DNA of 15,510 nt from an uncultured Eubacteriales bacterium. Lineage in GTDB: Bacteria; Bacillota; Clostridia; Oscillospirales; Oscillospiraceae. Shown piece after piece: positions 1 to 7,191 of the stretch. The notes under the pieces are model-generated. The model searched no databases. It was not told where the DNA came from and saw nothing but the letters and a program-made list of their open reading frames with translations. The stretch lies in NCBI GenBank assembly GCA_902475855.1, contig CABSBF010000038.1:1-15510 (forward strand), read 5' to 3'. Made by a program: the position numbers and the translations under genes. How positions within the stretch are numbered: position 1 is the stretch's first letter; each line of letters begins with the position of its first letter.

Positions 1-387
1 TTAGCGCTTCTGGTTATTGCCTTTCTGTGCCGCTCTTTTAAGGTAGATGAATTTGGAATAACCGTTTACTGGTTCGCCCTATTCCCGCAGCTTATTCCAT
101 GGAAATCAATTCGACGGATTGAGTATTGTAACTGTCGTAATACAAACGCACTTATTGTAGAAAGCGGAAACATTCCTCCGGTTTCCAATCCTTTTTCGCA
201 AAATAAAGCTAGTTGGTACTTGGCTCAGCATATGATAAGTGCCATTTGTATTCCTGTTTCCGGAAAAAATGAACTATTATTCAGTGTCATCGCGCGCTAT
301 TGCGCTATTGGTGGGATGATCGACTTGCCGGTAGGAGAACAATTTGATCCTAAAAAGCATACAAAAAACAAACGTGGTATTTGGTAA
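1..387 (+). CDS. Partial membrane protein with PH-like C-terminal domain (5' end missing)
   Basis: The reading frame is open from the first base and ends at TAA 385-387, giving 128 visible residues; the start lies outside the window. Residues 1-10 are hydrophobic and look like the end of a membrane helix. Next comes a pattern (VDEFGITVYW, then IPWKSIRRIEY at about 32-42) that resembles small bacterial membrane proteins carrying a bPH-type beta domain, in which 'd..GI.v' and 'ipW..I..I' mark neighbouring strands. The tail is polar and basic (DPKKHTKNKRG). The function is unknown and the PH resemblance is pattern recognition, not a search result. Base composition is AT-richer than the genes after position 2200, which fits an accessory origin. 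The next gene starts 87 bases downstream on the same strand. Confidence 0.6.
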   Translation, partial: LALLVIAFLCRSFKVDEFGITVYWFALFPQLIPWKSIRRIEYCNCRNTNALIVESGNIPPVSNPFSQNKASWYLAQHMISAICIPVSGKNELLFSVIARYCAIGGMIDLPVGEQFDPKKHTKNKRGIW

Positions 388-416
388 CCCCGGACAAGTC
401 GTATTAAGATTGCCGT

Positions 417-444
417 TTGCATATATGGTGCAAAAAGGTATACG
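417..444 (+). promoter_or_regulatory. Weak candidate promoter before the duplicated-domain gene
   Basis: TTGCAT (417-422) and TATACG (439-444) are separated by 16 bases, and lie about 30 bases before the ATG at 475. Both boxes deviate from consensus, so read-through from the upstream gene is an equally good explanation. Confidence 0.25.
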
Positions 445-474
445 CCAGACGCTTGAGGAAAGGTGAGAACGATT

Positions 475-879
475 ATGCAGGTTTTCAGAGTGGTGTTTAT
501 TCATGAAGACAATGATTTCGATCTGGGGTTGTTTTCCAATTTAGATGCAGCAGAAGCGGCGGTCGAAAATGCCAGAACACTGCCGGGATTCTGCGATATT
601 CCAGAAAATGTGTATATCTTACCATATCAACTTATTGGTGTGCAGACCGACCATGGAATAGTTTATGATACAAGCGTATACTGCCATGATGAATACTTCA
701 ACTATGAGCACTGCTACCACTTGGGTGTCTTTGGTAATATGGAGGCCGCAGAAAAGTCGATTGCTGCTTTCGAGCGTCTAAATCCGGGGGTAAAAAATGC
801 TGACTATGAAACCGAAGTGTATAACGTCAAAACGATACTTGACAAAGTTGAATGGGAGGAAGGATTCACAAGTAATTAA
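475..879 (+). CDS. Small protein of two tandem homologous units (DUF7336-like)
   Basis: The protein has 134 residues, is acidic, and shows no signal peptide or membrane helix, so it is probably cytoplasmic. ATG 475 is preferred over the in-frame GTG 463 because AGGTGAG (461-467) sits seven bases before the ATG. The protein looks internally duplicated. Residues about 3-55 and 67-124 follow the same plan: a beta strand with an H-E/H-D-E acidic stretch, then LGLF.N.(D/E)AAE (17-27) or LGVFGNMEAAE (83-93), then a helix ending in LPG/NPG, then a closing strand. This plan matches short proteins annotated as DUF7336-like ('vy.l.HeYe..d.e.k.iGvYss.eeAe.Ai.r....pGF'), which are often single units; that family link comes from memory and is tentative. 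No catalytic residues are evident. It lies in an AT-rich accessory stretch among unrecognised membrane proteins. Confidence 0.7.
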   Translation: MQVFRVVFIHEDNDFDLGLFSNLDAAEAAVENARTLPGFCDIPENVYILPYQLIGVQTDHGIVYDTSVYCHDEYFNYEHCYHLGVFGNMEAAEKSIAAFERLNPGVKNADYETEVYNVKTILDKVEWEEGFTSN

Positions 880-927
880 ACGGTGAAATGTATGGTATGT
901 TTTGCAAAAAGGGTGTGATCTTTTGAG

Positions 928-1080
928 ATGAAAAAATGTCAGCGAGTGAAAGAAAGCGTCAAGACCTCTCTTCTGCGCGCGGTGAGCTGCTTCGCATGGC
1001 TTGCCCCTTGTATCGCTTACTTCATATTTCATTTGGTTTTTATCAAGCAAGACACAGCGTTTGTTTTTTTAGGCTCATAA
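928..1080 (+). CDS. Possible 50-residue hydrophobic protein
   Basis: An ATG-to-TAA frame encodes 50 residues. It has a basic start (KKCQRVKESVK) and a hydrophobic stretch at about 14-39, compatible with one membrane helix with the N terminus inside. It ends five bases before the TTG proposed for the next gene, so translational coupling is possible. Against it: no convincing ribosome site (only a weak GGGTG about 12 bases upstream), and the length could arise by chance. The rest of the gap 880-1084 holds nothing else recognisable. Confidence 0.25.
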   Translation: MKKCQRVKESVKTSLLRAVSCFAWLAPCIAYFIFHLVFIKQDTAFVFLGS

Positions 1081-1084
1081 CTTT

Positions 1085-1540
1085 TTGGAATACGTATGGG
1101 TAGATATTTTGTATCAGGAAGAAACTCATCACGAAAAGAAGCGAATATATCTTTCCTCTTTGCTTGCTATCGTTGGCGGCCTCCTGATTATTGCGCTCAT
1201 CTGCGCGGCGACCATATTTCTGGTTTTTGACGACTCAAAAGGTAGCTGTATTCCCAGCAATGGTGTCTTCAAGGTTTTCGGAAAAGCAATGACGGCGGAA
1301 GAACTAGGCAATTTTAACTTTGGTTTTACCGGCACAATTGTTGGTTTCGCGGATAGTATGTTGCATTGGGGCGCTGGTATAGTCGCCATCAAGAATAATG
1401 GAGTGAATTGGAGTGACTGGCGCTATAGTTTCGATTCCAAAGAGGATTATATGATAATACAGCAGGGCATTAATATGGCGAATTACATTACATATCGTGG
1501 ATATTCTGTTGAGGAGGCGTTAGAAATCGTATGGAAATGA
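1085..1540 (+). CDS. Single-pass membrane protein of unknown function
   Basis: The frame encodes up to 151 residues. A basic stretch (HHEKKR, 15-20) precedes one strong transmembrane segment at about 22-48, followed by a short polar, extracytoplasmic-looking domain (49-151) with clustered glycines and aromatics (NFNFGFTGTIVGFAD, HWGAG, NWSDWRY). No family is recognised. The start is uncertain: an in-frame TAG lies at 1070-1072, TTG 1085 is the first usable start codon, and no good ribosome site precedes it. The stop overlaps the next gene by 10 bases (ATG 1531, TGA 1538-1540), so the two products are probably made together and both may sit at the membrane surface. Confidence 0.55.
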   Translation: MEYVWVDILYQEETHHEKKRIYLSSLLAIVGGLLIIALICAATIFLVFDDSKGSCIPSNGVFKVFGKAMTAEELGNFNFGFTGTIVGFADSMLHWGAGIVAIKNNGVNWSDWRYSFDSKEDYMIIQQGINMANYITYRGYSVEEALEIVWK

Positions 1541-2040
1541 AACAGGGATCCAAGCGTATAATTGTTATTTTATTAACAATTGGTGTTTTTATGTTGCTTC
1601 CACAGGCTCTGTCGGCATGCCATTTGGCCAAATACTGCTCAACTGCTGAGGATGCTGCGGCGCTTTACTTAAAAAACGAGCAGCTTTTCCTGGACTGTCA
1701 AACGATGCTCATAGAGAATGCCGAGATTGTAAAGGCTACCTATGTCGAATCACTAGATACTGTTTTTTGTGATCAGCTTTACTTTGAGACAAAGCATCCG
1801 GTAGGAAGTGAAAGCCTAACCATCCCTGCTGCGGCAATTAACAGGCTAAATGCTAAGGTCCCTTTGATAAGTGTTTTCGTTGCGAGAGATTTATCAGAGA
1901 TAACATTCTTGATTAATTCAATGAATTTTCTAAATTCTGCCGTGATAATCTATTCCGCAGACGGTACCTTCCCGGACAAGTATATCGCTGATCTCAAGCA
2001 GATCAACGCCAATTGGGCTGCCTATATTACAAACGGTTGA
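1531..2040 (+). CDS. Exported or lipid-anchored protein of unknown function
   Basis: The protein has 169 residues. ATG 1531 is supported by GAGGAGG at 1511-1517, though the spacing is long. The N terminus is a typical export signal: a basic region (KQGSKR), a hydrophobic core at about 10-26, then LSAC with the cysteine at residue 30. That fits a lipobox, and also fits an ordinary signal peptide. The mature part has four early cysteines (30, 36, 56, 80) and later a strand-rich segment (VPLISVFVARD, AVIIYSADG). No domain is recognised. It overlaps the preceding membrane-protein gene by 10 bases, which suggests a two-gene unit acting at the cell surface. It is the last gene of the AT-rich segment and is followed by two hairpins. 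Confidence 0.6.
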   Translation: MEMKQGSKRIIVILLTIGVFMLLPQALSACHLAKYCSTAEDAAALYLKNEQLFLDCQTMLIENAEIVKATYVESLDTVFCDQLYFETKHPVGSESLTIPAAAINRLNAKVPLISVFVARDLSEITFLINSMNFLNSAVIIYSADGTFPDKYIADLKQINANWAAYITNG

Positions 2041-2060
2041 TGTCTTGTCTTTCCACGCAC

Positions 2061-2103
2061 CCCGGCTCGACGGAGATATCTCCGCCGGGCCAGTTTTCTT
2101 TCT
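2061..2103 (+). terminator. Hairpin with pyrimidine-rich tail after the accessory segment
   Basis: CCCGG (2061-2065) pairs with CCGGG (2085-2089) around a perfect 14-bp palindrome CGGAGATATCTCCG (2071-2084), leaving CTCGA bulged on the left. TTTTCTTTCT follows at 2094-2103. It begins 20 bases after the stop of the exported-protein gene, a good position for a rho-independent terminator, although the palindrome allows almost no loop. Confidence 0.4.
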
Positions 2104-2110
2104 ATAATCA

Positions 2111-2146
2111 AGTCCTCCGTATGCTCACAGCATACGGAGGACTTTT
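2111..2146 (+). terminator. Perfect 14-bp stem-loop, likely shared terminator
   Basis: AGTCCTCCGTATGC (2111-2124) and its exact reverse complement (2130-2143) enclose a five-base loop, and TTTT runs over 2143-2146. It lies between the plus-strand accessory genes and the 3' end of the minus-strand acetyltransferase gene, so it could stop transcription from either side; the T-run is better on the plus strand. The remaining bases 2147-2215 show nothing recognisable. Confidence 0.6.
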
Positions 2147-2215
2147 GCCTGCCGGAAGGAAGATCACAGAAACGGCCGCATGGGAAGGACATCTGACGGA
2201 ATGCTGGGCCGATAG

Positions 2216-2707
2216 TTATACACCGGATCGGTGGTACGCGATTCGTGATGTTCCGTCCTCAACATGGATGATCCCGCACTTTGTAAATCCGCTTGCTTCA
2301 ATCAGACTCTGCATTTTTCGATTATCCGCATGGGTATCCACCCGGATGTTCCGGGAAATGGCGCTGCAGTAATCCAGTGCCGACTGAAACAGGCCATGTA
2401 CCTGCCCGTCACCGGCAAGCCTGTGGATCGTGACATAGGGGGCGTCGTTCAACCAGCTTCCGCCTTCAATTTGCGCGTAGGTGGGATCTGCGCCTTCAAA
2501 CAGTGCAAACACCCCGTGAATCCCGCGCTCATCCCATATAACCTTGCAGGCCTGCTGCCGAATATCCGAGCGAATCAACGCAGGCTCCGGGTAGAAGTGT
2601 CCCCATTGGTTTGGATTACCGGATTGAATCATATAGTCCTGCGCAAATCTGTAGATGTGCAGAATCTGCTCAAAATCCGCGGTCTCAGCATTTCGTACAC
2701 GAAGCAT
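2216..2707 (-). CDS. GNAT-family N-acetyltransferase
   Basis: The protein has 163 residues, a normal length for a single GNAT domain that moves an acetyl group from acetyl-CoA to an unknown amine. The start is fixed by AGGAGGAAG (2711-2719) just before the ATG. The family pattern is clear: an N-terminal helix with IYRFAQDYM (18-26), the GNPNQWG block (30-36), central strands with GVFALFEG (65-72), YAQIEGGSWLND (77-88) and TIHR (93-96), then VDTHADN (123-129) and the C-terminal EASGF..CGII (137-147). The acetyl-CoA loop region (AGDGQVHGLF, about 98-107) departs from the textbook R/QxxGxG/A; relatives with the GNPNQWG signature look similar here. A TATGAT -10-like box lies at 2755-2750 without a clear -35. 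The gene is a single unit, separated from malQ by a hairpin. Confidence 0.85.
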   Translation of the reverse strand: MLRVRNAETADFEQILHIYRFAQDYMIQSGNPNQWGHFYPEPALIRSDIRQQACKVIWDERGIHGVFALFEGADPTYAQIEGGSWLNDAPYVTIHRLAGDGQVHGLFQSALDYCSAISRNIRVDTHADNRKMQSLIEASGFTKCGIIHVEDGTSRIAYHRSGV

Positions 2708-2786
2708 ATGGCTTCCTCCTGTGATTTCCGATTTATTCCCCTCCGGTGTATCATAAAAACGGGAAGGAATCTAGCGTTCATACAGG

Positions 2787-2814
2787 AAGCACCCGGGGTT
2801 TGACCCGGGTGCTT
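2787..2814 (-). terminator. Terminator of the sugar operon
   Basis: AAGCACCCGGG (2787-2797) and CCCGGGTGCTT (2804-2814) form a perfect 11-bp stem with a six-base loop, starting six bases after the malQ stop on the minus strand. The tail is short in T on both strands, so termination may be incomplete. Its position separates malQ from the acetyltransferase gene on the same strand. Confidence 0.6.
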
Positions 2815-2819
2815 GATCT

Positions 2820-4292
2820 TTATCTTTCGTAGAGCTTGGTCATGCGGGAGATTCTTGCGGCAAGCTCGTCTGTGAGCTGTGATGCGCTCACGCGCCAGCT
2901 CCAGTTTTTTGTGCTGAGTGTGCCGGGCTCGTTCATTCTCGCCTCCGCGCCCAGCTCCAGATAGTCCTGAATCTGAGCGATAAAGGTGTCAGCAACACTG
3001 GCCATGCCTGCCCGAAGAATGCCCCACACGCATTCGGAGCGCTCGTGCAGATTGAGATACTCCATTGCGTAATCCACCGTTTCCGGCGGCGCGGCGTCCA
3101 TCCACTGCACCAGTGTTTCGTTGTCGTGCGTGCCGCTGTAGCAGATGCAGTTTTCCGTGTAGCGGTGCGGCAGATAGTTGCTCGGCTCGCGCGGATCGAA
3201 GGCAAACTCCAGCACCTTCATGCCGGGGTAGCCGGATTCCTTCTGAAGCTGAATGACCTCAGGCGTCAGGAAGCCAAGATCCTCCGCGATGAGATGCTGC
3301 TCCGGGAAGGTGCGGCGCAGGGCGTCAATGAAATCTGTTCCCGGACCCTTGATCCATTTGCCGCGGCGGGCATTCTTGTCACCATAGGGCACGGCCCAAT
3401 AGCTTTCCAGTCCGCGGAAATGGTCGATGCGGATGACGTCAAAGAGCTTTCCGGCAGCGGCGATGCGCTGCATCCACCAGGAATAACCGTCCTCGCGCAT
3501 CCTTTCCCAGTCGTACAGGGGATTTCCCCAAAGCTGGCCATCCTCACTGAAATAATCCGGAGGGACGCCCGCCACGCCGGTGGGCAGACCGTCGTCATTG
3601 AGCTGGAAGAGGTGCGGGTTGGCCCACACGTCGCAGGAGTCATAGGGAACATAGATGGGAAGGTCGCCAATGATGCGGATGCCCAGACTGTGGACGTAGT
3701 CGCGCAGACGGTTCCACTGACGATAGAAAAGGAATTGCAGATAGATGAAGAAATTGCTGTCCTCCGCCAGTACGGTCGCATAGGTTTCCGCGGCGCCGGG
3801 GCGGCGCAGGCGGATCTCCTCCGGCCAGTGCTCCCAGGATTGCATTTGATTGCTGCGCTTGAGCGCCATATACAGGGCATATTCTTCCACCCACGGGTTT
3901 GCGTCGCGGAAGTCGCGGACGGCGTCCGCATCACGGTCGCGGCCGCGCAGATAAGCCTGATAGAGCAGGTCAAAGCGGACGGAATACTGCAAGCCGTAGT
4001 CCACCCGTCCGGCGTCCTCACCCCAGTCGATCGCGTCGATCTCATCCTGCGTCAGCAGACCGTCCTGTACGAGCAGGTCGAGGTCGATAAAATACGGATT
4101 GCCCGCGCAGGTGCTGAAGCTCTGATAGGGGCTGTCGCCGTAGCTGGTCGGGCCGATGGGCAGGATCTGCCAGTAGCGCTGGCCTGCCTTGTGAAGAAAA
4201 TCGGCAAAATCAAAGGCGGCTTTGCCGAGGGTGCCGATGCCATAGGGCGACGGCAGAGAGGAGATGTGCATCAAAATTCCGGAACTTCTCAT
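2820..4292 (-). CDS. malQ: 4-alpha-glucanotransferase (amylomaltase), GH77
   Basis: The protein has 490 residues, close to the usual length of compact bacterial amylomaltases. The enzyme cuts an alpha-1,4-glucan and transfers the fragment to another glucan or glucose, and acts in the cytoplasm in maltodextrin use. The N terminus (SGILMHISSLPSPYGIGTLG) and GDSPYQS..AGNPY (52-67) are GH77 hallmarks. The catalytic residues are present: nucleophile Asp290 in RIDHFRG, acid/base Glu337 in LIAEDLG, and Asp390 in GTHDN. GDLPIYV and GVPPDYFSEDGQLWGNP are further conserved blocks. The ATG shares an ATGA overlap with the stop of the LacI-type regulator gene, so it is the last gene of the transport operon. 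This makes a malto-oligosaccharide the likely cargo of that transporter (inference). It is complete, with no odd residues seen. Confidence 0.95.
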   Translation of the reverse strand: MRSSGILMHISSLPSPYGIGTLGKAAFDFADFLHKAGQRYWQILPIGPTSYGDSPYQSFSTCAGNPYFIDLDLLVQDGLLTQDEIDAIDWGEDAGRVDYGLQYSVRFDLLYQAYLRGRDRDADAVRDFRDANPWVEEYALYMALKRSNQMQSWEHWPEEIRLRRPGAAETYATVLAEDSNFFIYLQFLFYRQWNRLRDYVHSLGIRIIGDLPIYVPYDSCDVWANPHLFQLNDDGLPTGVAGVPPDYFSEDGQLWGNPLYDWERMREDGYSWWMQRIAAAGKLFDVIRIDHFRGLESYWAVPYGDKNARRGKWIKGPGTDFIDALRRTFPEQHLIAEDLGFLTPEVIQLQKESGYPGMKVLEFAFDPREPSNYLPHRYTENCICYSGTHDNETLVQWMDAAPPETVDYAMEYLNLHERSECVWGILRAGMASVADTFIAQIQDYLELGAEARMNEPGTLSTKNWSWRVSASQLTDELAARISRMTKLYER

Positions 4293-5329
4293 ACTGTTTC
4301 ACTTTCTGTGGTGGTTTCTGATTTTTGCCGCGGCAGGCGGGCGACGCTGTCCCTTTCACAAAGGGAGAAGGACATGATTTCGTGCCGTGCCGGGGTGTTC
4401 TTTTCAATGTGGTCGCGCAGAAGACGCACGCCGCGGTCGGCGATGCGCACGACAGATTGCTGGATCGTTGTGAGCTTGGGGGTGTAGTAGCTGCACATAT
4501 CCAGACCGTCAAAGCCGATGACGGAGATGTCCTCCGGCACGCGCAGGCCGCGGTCGTGCAGTGCGCGGATGGCGCCAAAGGCCATAATGTCCGACATGGC
4601 GAAGATTGCCGTCAGCGGCGCCTGCTTCAGCAGACGCATTGCGGCGGCGTAGCCGTCAAACAGGGTGTAGCGCGCGGTGGCGCAGTGCGTTTCCGGCAGG
4701 GAAAGCCCGTGCCTCGCGGCAGCGCGCCGGCAACCCTCCCAGCGCAGACGCGAGGGGCCGGAACAGCTCCGGTCACCGGAAATGACGCCGATGCTGCGGT
4801 GTCCGTTTGCGATCAGGTGTTCCATTGCACACTCCGCGGCGGAAATATCGTCCGTCGAGACGGAGGAGAGATTCGGCATATGCAGGGAGGAAACGTCAGT
4901 CGTCAGCACCACGCCGGGAAGCTGAACCTGCCCGTAGCTCTGTTCATACAGCCGCTCGTCGCCGCCGAGGAAGAGGATCCCCTCCGGCTTGTTTTCACGG
5001 CTGAGCTGCAAAGCCTTGGCAACCGGGTCCGCATCTTCGTCCACGTAGTCCACGATCAGCGGATATCGTGTCTGCGACAACGTGAGCTGGATACGCTCGA
5101 TCATTCTGGAAAACAGCTCGTTTGAGGTGCCGGTCACCACCGCAAGGATGCCTTCACCGTAGGTCTGCTTCAGATTTTTCGCGTTCTTGTTGCGCTCGAA
5201 TCCAAAACGTTCCACCGCCGCGAGGATCTCAATCCGCGCCTTTTCGCTGACATTCGGGTGGTTATTGAGCGCGCGGGAAATCGTGCCGACGGAGTAGCCC
5301 GTTTCGCGGGCGAGATCCTTGATGGTCAT
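4289..5329 (-). CDS. LacI/GalR-family transcriptional regulator
   Basis: The protein has 346 residues, the normal family length. The frame opens further upstream, but ATG 5329 is chosen because the product then begins MTIKDLARETGYSVGTISRAL, the canonical LacI helix-turn-helix, and AAAGGG lies nine bases before it. A hinge-helix-like N..A..L pattern follows at about 47-53. The sugar-sensing periplasmic-binding-like domain spans about 60-335, with GHRSIGVISGD, the AIFAMSDIMAFGAIRAL block and DISVIGFDG as family landmarks. The gene starts five bases after the second permease gene and overlaps malQ by four, so repressor, importer and enzyme are co-transcribed. The perfect 18-bp palindrome at 8636-8653, just downstream of the operon's -10 box, is its probable operator, implying autoregulation and induction by the imported sugar. 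Confidence 0.93.
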   Translation of the reverse strand: MTIKDLARETGYSVGTISRALNNHPNVSEKARIEILAAVERFGFERNKNAKNLKQTYGEGILAVVTGTSNELFSRMIERIQLTLSQTRYPLIVDYVDEDADPVAKALQLSRENKPEGILFLGGDERLYEQSYGQVQLPGVVLTTDVSSLHMPNLSSVSTDDISAAECAMEHLIANGHRSIGVISGDRSCSGPSRLRWEGCRRAAARHGLSLPETHCATARYTLFDGYAAAMRLLKQAPLTAIFAMSDIMAFGAIRALHDRGLRVPEDISVIGFDGLDMCSYYTPKLTTIQQSVVRIADRGVRLLRDHIEKNTPARHEIMSFSLCERDSVARLPRQKSETTTESETV

Positions 5330-5334
5330 GGAAA

Positions 5335-6198
5335 TCAGCCCTTTACCGCGCCGGCCGCGACACCCTTGATGATGTATTTCTGGCAAAGCAGATAGACGAT
5401 GATGATCGGCAGGATGCTCAGCATGATGACAGCCATGGTTGCGCCGAGATCGACCGTGCCGTAGCTGCCCTTGAGGTACTGCACATGGATGGGAATGGTG
5501 CGGTATTCGGTGATATCCAACACCAGATACGGCAGCAGATAGTCATTCCACAGCCACATGAGCTCCAGAATGCCGACTGAGATCAGGCTCGGCTTGAGCA
5601 TGGGGAGCACCACGCTGAAGAAGGTGCGCACGGGACCGCAGCCGTCAATAGCGGCTGCTTCTTCGATCTCCAGCGGCAGATTTTTGACGAAGCCTGTGAA
5701 CATGAAGATTGCAAGCCCGGCGCCGAAGCCGAGGTAGACCACGGGAATGGTCCAGGGAGTATTCAGGTGGAAGATCTTTGCCGTGTTCGTCAGGGTGAAC
5801 ATGACCATCTGGAAGGGGACGATCATGGAGAACAGACACAGATAGTAGAAGAATCTGGCAAATTTGCTCTGTACGCGGACGATGTACCACGCAGCCATGG
5901 AGCAGCACACAAGAATCAGAACGGTCGATACGACCGAAATGAACAGGCTGTAAATCGCGGATTTCAGGAAGGGATAGTTGCCGAAGGTCATGCCCGTGGC
6001 GTAGTTATCCGTTCCGGCAAAGGTTTCCGAATCCGGCAGGGCAAAGACGTCCAGAGAAATGCCGCTGTTGGTCTTGAAGGAGTTGATGGCGACTTCGATG
6101 ATCGGCATGACCCATGCCAGACAGATGAGAATGAACACAACCGTCAGGATGGTGCTGCCGAGAGAATACTGCTTGTGCTTGATCGCTTTGCGTTTCAT
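5335..6198 (-). CDS. Sugar ABC transporter permease, MalG/CUT1 type
   Basis: The protein has 287 residues and about six membrane helices, starting with one at about 15-37. The cytoplasmic loop that docks the ATPase (EAA motif) is clear at about 178-203: EIEEAAAIDG, a Gly at 188, and LP at 198-199. The short N-terminal tail and the long extracytoplasmic loop after helix 1 (about 42-80) are typical of MalG-like CUT1 subunits. The ATG shares an ATGA overlap with the preceding permease gene and has AGGAGG just upstream. It works as a heterodimer with that permease and receives sugar from the binding lipoprotein. No ATPase gene lies in this operon, so a shared MsmX/MsmK-type ATPase encoded elsewhere is inferred. 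Confidence 0.93.
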   Translation of the reverse strand: MKRKAIKHKQYSLGSTILTVVFILICLAWVMPIIEVAINSFKTNSGISLDVFALPDSETFAGTDNYATGMTFGNYPFLKSAIYSLFISVVSTVLILVCCSMAAWYIVRVQSKFARFFYYLCLFSMIVPFQMVMFTLTNTAKIFHLNTPWTIPVVYLGFGAGLAIFMFTGFVKNLPLEIEEAAAIDGCGPVRTFFSVVLPMLKPSLISVGILELMWLWNDYLLPYLVLDITEYRTIPIHVQYLKGSYGTVDLGATMAVIMLSILPIIIVYLLCQKYIIKGVAAGAVKG

Positions 6199-7100
6199 TG
6201 CTGTACCTCCTTCCGGCTCGTCGCCTTCTGCTGGAGAATCGCGAGAACCGCAACCAGAAGGAAGAAGATGACGGCCTTTGCCTGTGCTACGCCGTGGTAG
6301 TTTTTACCGATGTTATAGGTGGAGTAGATGTTCAGAGCCAGAAGCTCGGTGGCGTTGATTTTGCCGCCCTCGACGAGCATACTCGGCATGCCGCCGGTCA
6401 ATGCAAGGTTCTGATCAAAGAGCTTGAAGCCGTTGGTCAATGTCAGGAAGGTGCAGGTCGCAATGGAGGGCATGACATTCGGGATGATGACCTTAAAGAG
6501 CGTCTGCCGGCCATTGGCACCGTCGATGCGTGCCGCTTCCAGCATATCCTCCGACACCGCCTGCAAGCCGGCAATGTAGATGATCATCATGTAGCCGATC
6601 TGCTGCCACGCAACCAGAATGACCAGACCCCAGAAACCGTAGGTCGCATTGGCGGTCAGGTAGGTGGCATAGCGGCGGAGAATTCCGTCGAAGATCATGC
6701 TCCACACATAGCCCAGCACGACGCCGCCGATCAGGTTCGGCATAAAGAATACCGTGCGGAACAGGTTTGCGCCGCGCATTTTCTGTGTCAGCGCGTAGGC
6801 AATGGCAAAGGCGATTACGTTGATCAGGATGATGGTCACGACGGCAAAGGCGGCCGTGTTCTTGAATGCGTTGCGGAAACCGACATCGCCCCAGATCTTC
6901 ACATAGTTTGCAAATCCCGTCCACTTGGCGTCCGACGGTGTGACAAAATTGCAGAAGGACAGATAAATGCCCTGAAGAAACGGCCACACAAAGCCAATGC
7001 AGAAGGCTGCGAACACCGGCAAAATAAACAGCGGTGCCCAGCGCCGGATCGGCCTGCGCAGCAGAGGCCCGTTCATACCGACCGCAGATTTCTTTTTCAT
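6195..7100 (-). CDS. Sugar ABC transporter permease, MalF/MsmF/CUT1 type
   Basis: The protein has 301 residues. The N-terminal tail is basic (residues 1-20, RRPIRRW), the first membrane helix is at about 22-46, and six helices are expected in total. The EAA loop runs over about 184-211 (EDMLEAARIDGANG, then IIP), the ATPase docking site typical of CUT1 permeases. Like many two-permease oligosaccharide systems, it lacks the large periplasmic loop of E. coli MalF. GAGGAA precedes ATG 7100 at a suitable distance. The gene lies 143 bases after the binding-protein gene, across a hairpin that probably lowers permease expression relative to the binding protein, and it overlaps the next permease gene by four bases. 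Confidence 0.93.
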   Translation of the reverse strand: MKKKSAVGMNGPLLRRPIRRWAPLFILPVFAAFCIGFVWPFLQGIYLSFCNFVTPSDAKWTGFANYVKIWGDVGFRNAFKNTAAFAVVTIILINVIAFAIAYALTQKMRGANLFRTVFFMPNLIGGVVLGYVWSMIFDGILRRYATYLTANATYGFWGLVILVAWQQIGYMMIIYIAGLQAVSEDMLEAARIDGANGRQTLFKVIIPNVMPSIATCTFLTLTNGFKLFDQNLALTGGMPSMLVEGGKINATELLALNIYSTYNIGKNYHGVAQAKAVIFFLLVAVLAILQQKATSRKEVQQ

Positions 7101-7191
7101 TTGGGTTCCTCGCTTTCCTGTTTCTGCTTATGCGCTTTCTTGATGGAACACCCTCGCCACCATCAGGGAAGGGCACAAGCGTTTTTTATGC

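Noticed and set aside
463..474. GTG 463 as start of the duplicated-domain protein
   Set aside because: It would place the GTG inside the AGGTGAG ribosome site that is well spaced for ATG 475.
2013..2372. 119-residue plus-strand frame spanning the two hairpins and the end of the acetyltransferase gene
   Set aside because: It contains terminator-like stems and overlaps a well-supported minus-strand gene; no ribosome site or family pattern.
3045..4487. 480-residue open frame on the plus strand opposite malQ and the LacI-type regulator gene
   Set aside because: It crosses two well-identified genes on the other strand and its product resembles no protein; it is an antisense shadow.
7142..7168. 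Inverted repeat TTGATGG/CCATCA in the gap before permease 1
   Set aside because: Short arms and a long loop; likely chance next to the stronger hairpin at 7192-7219.
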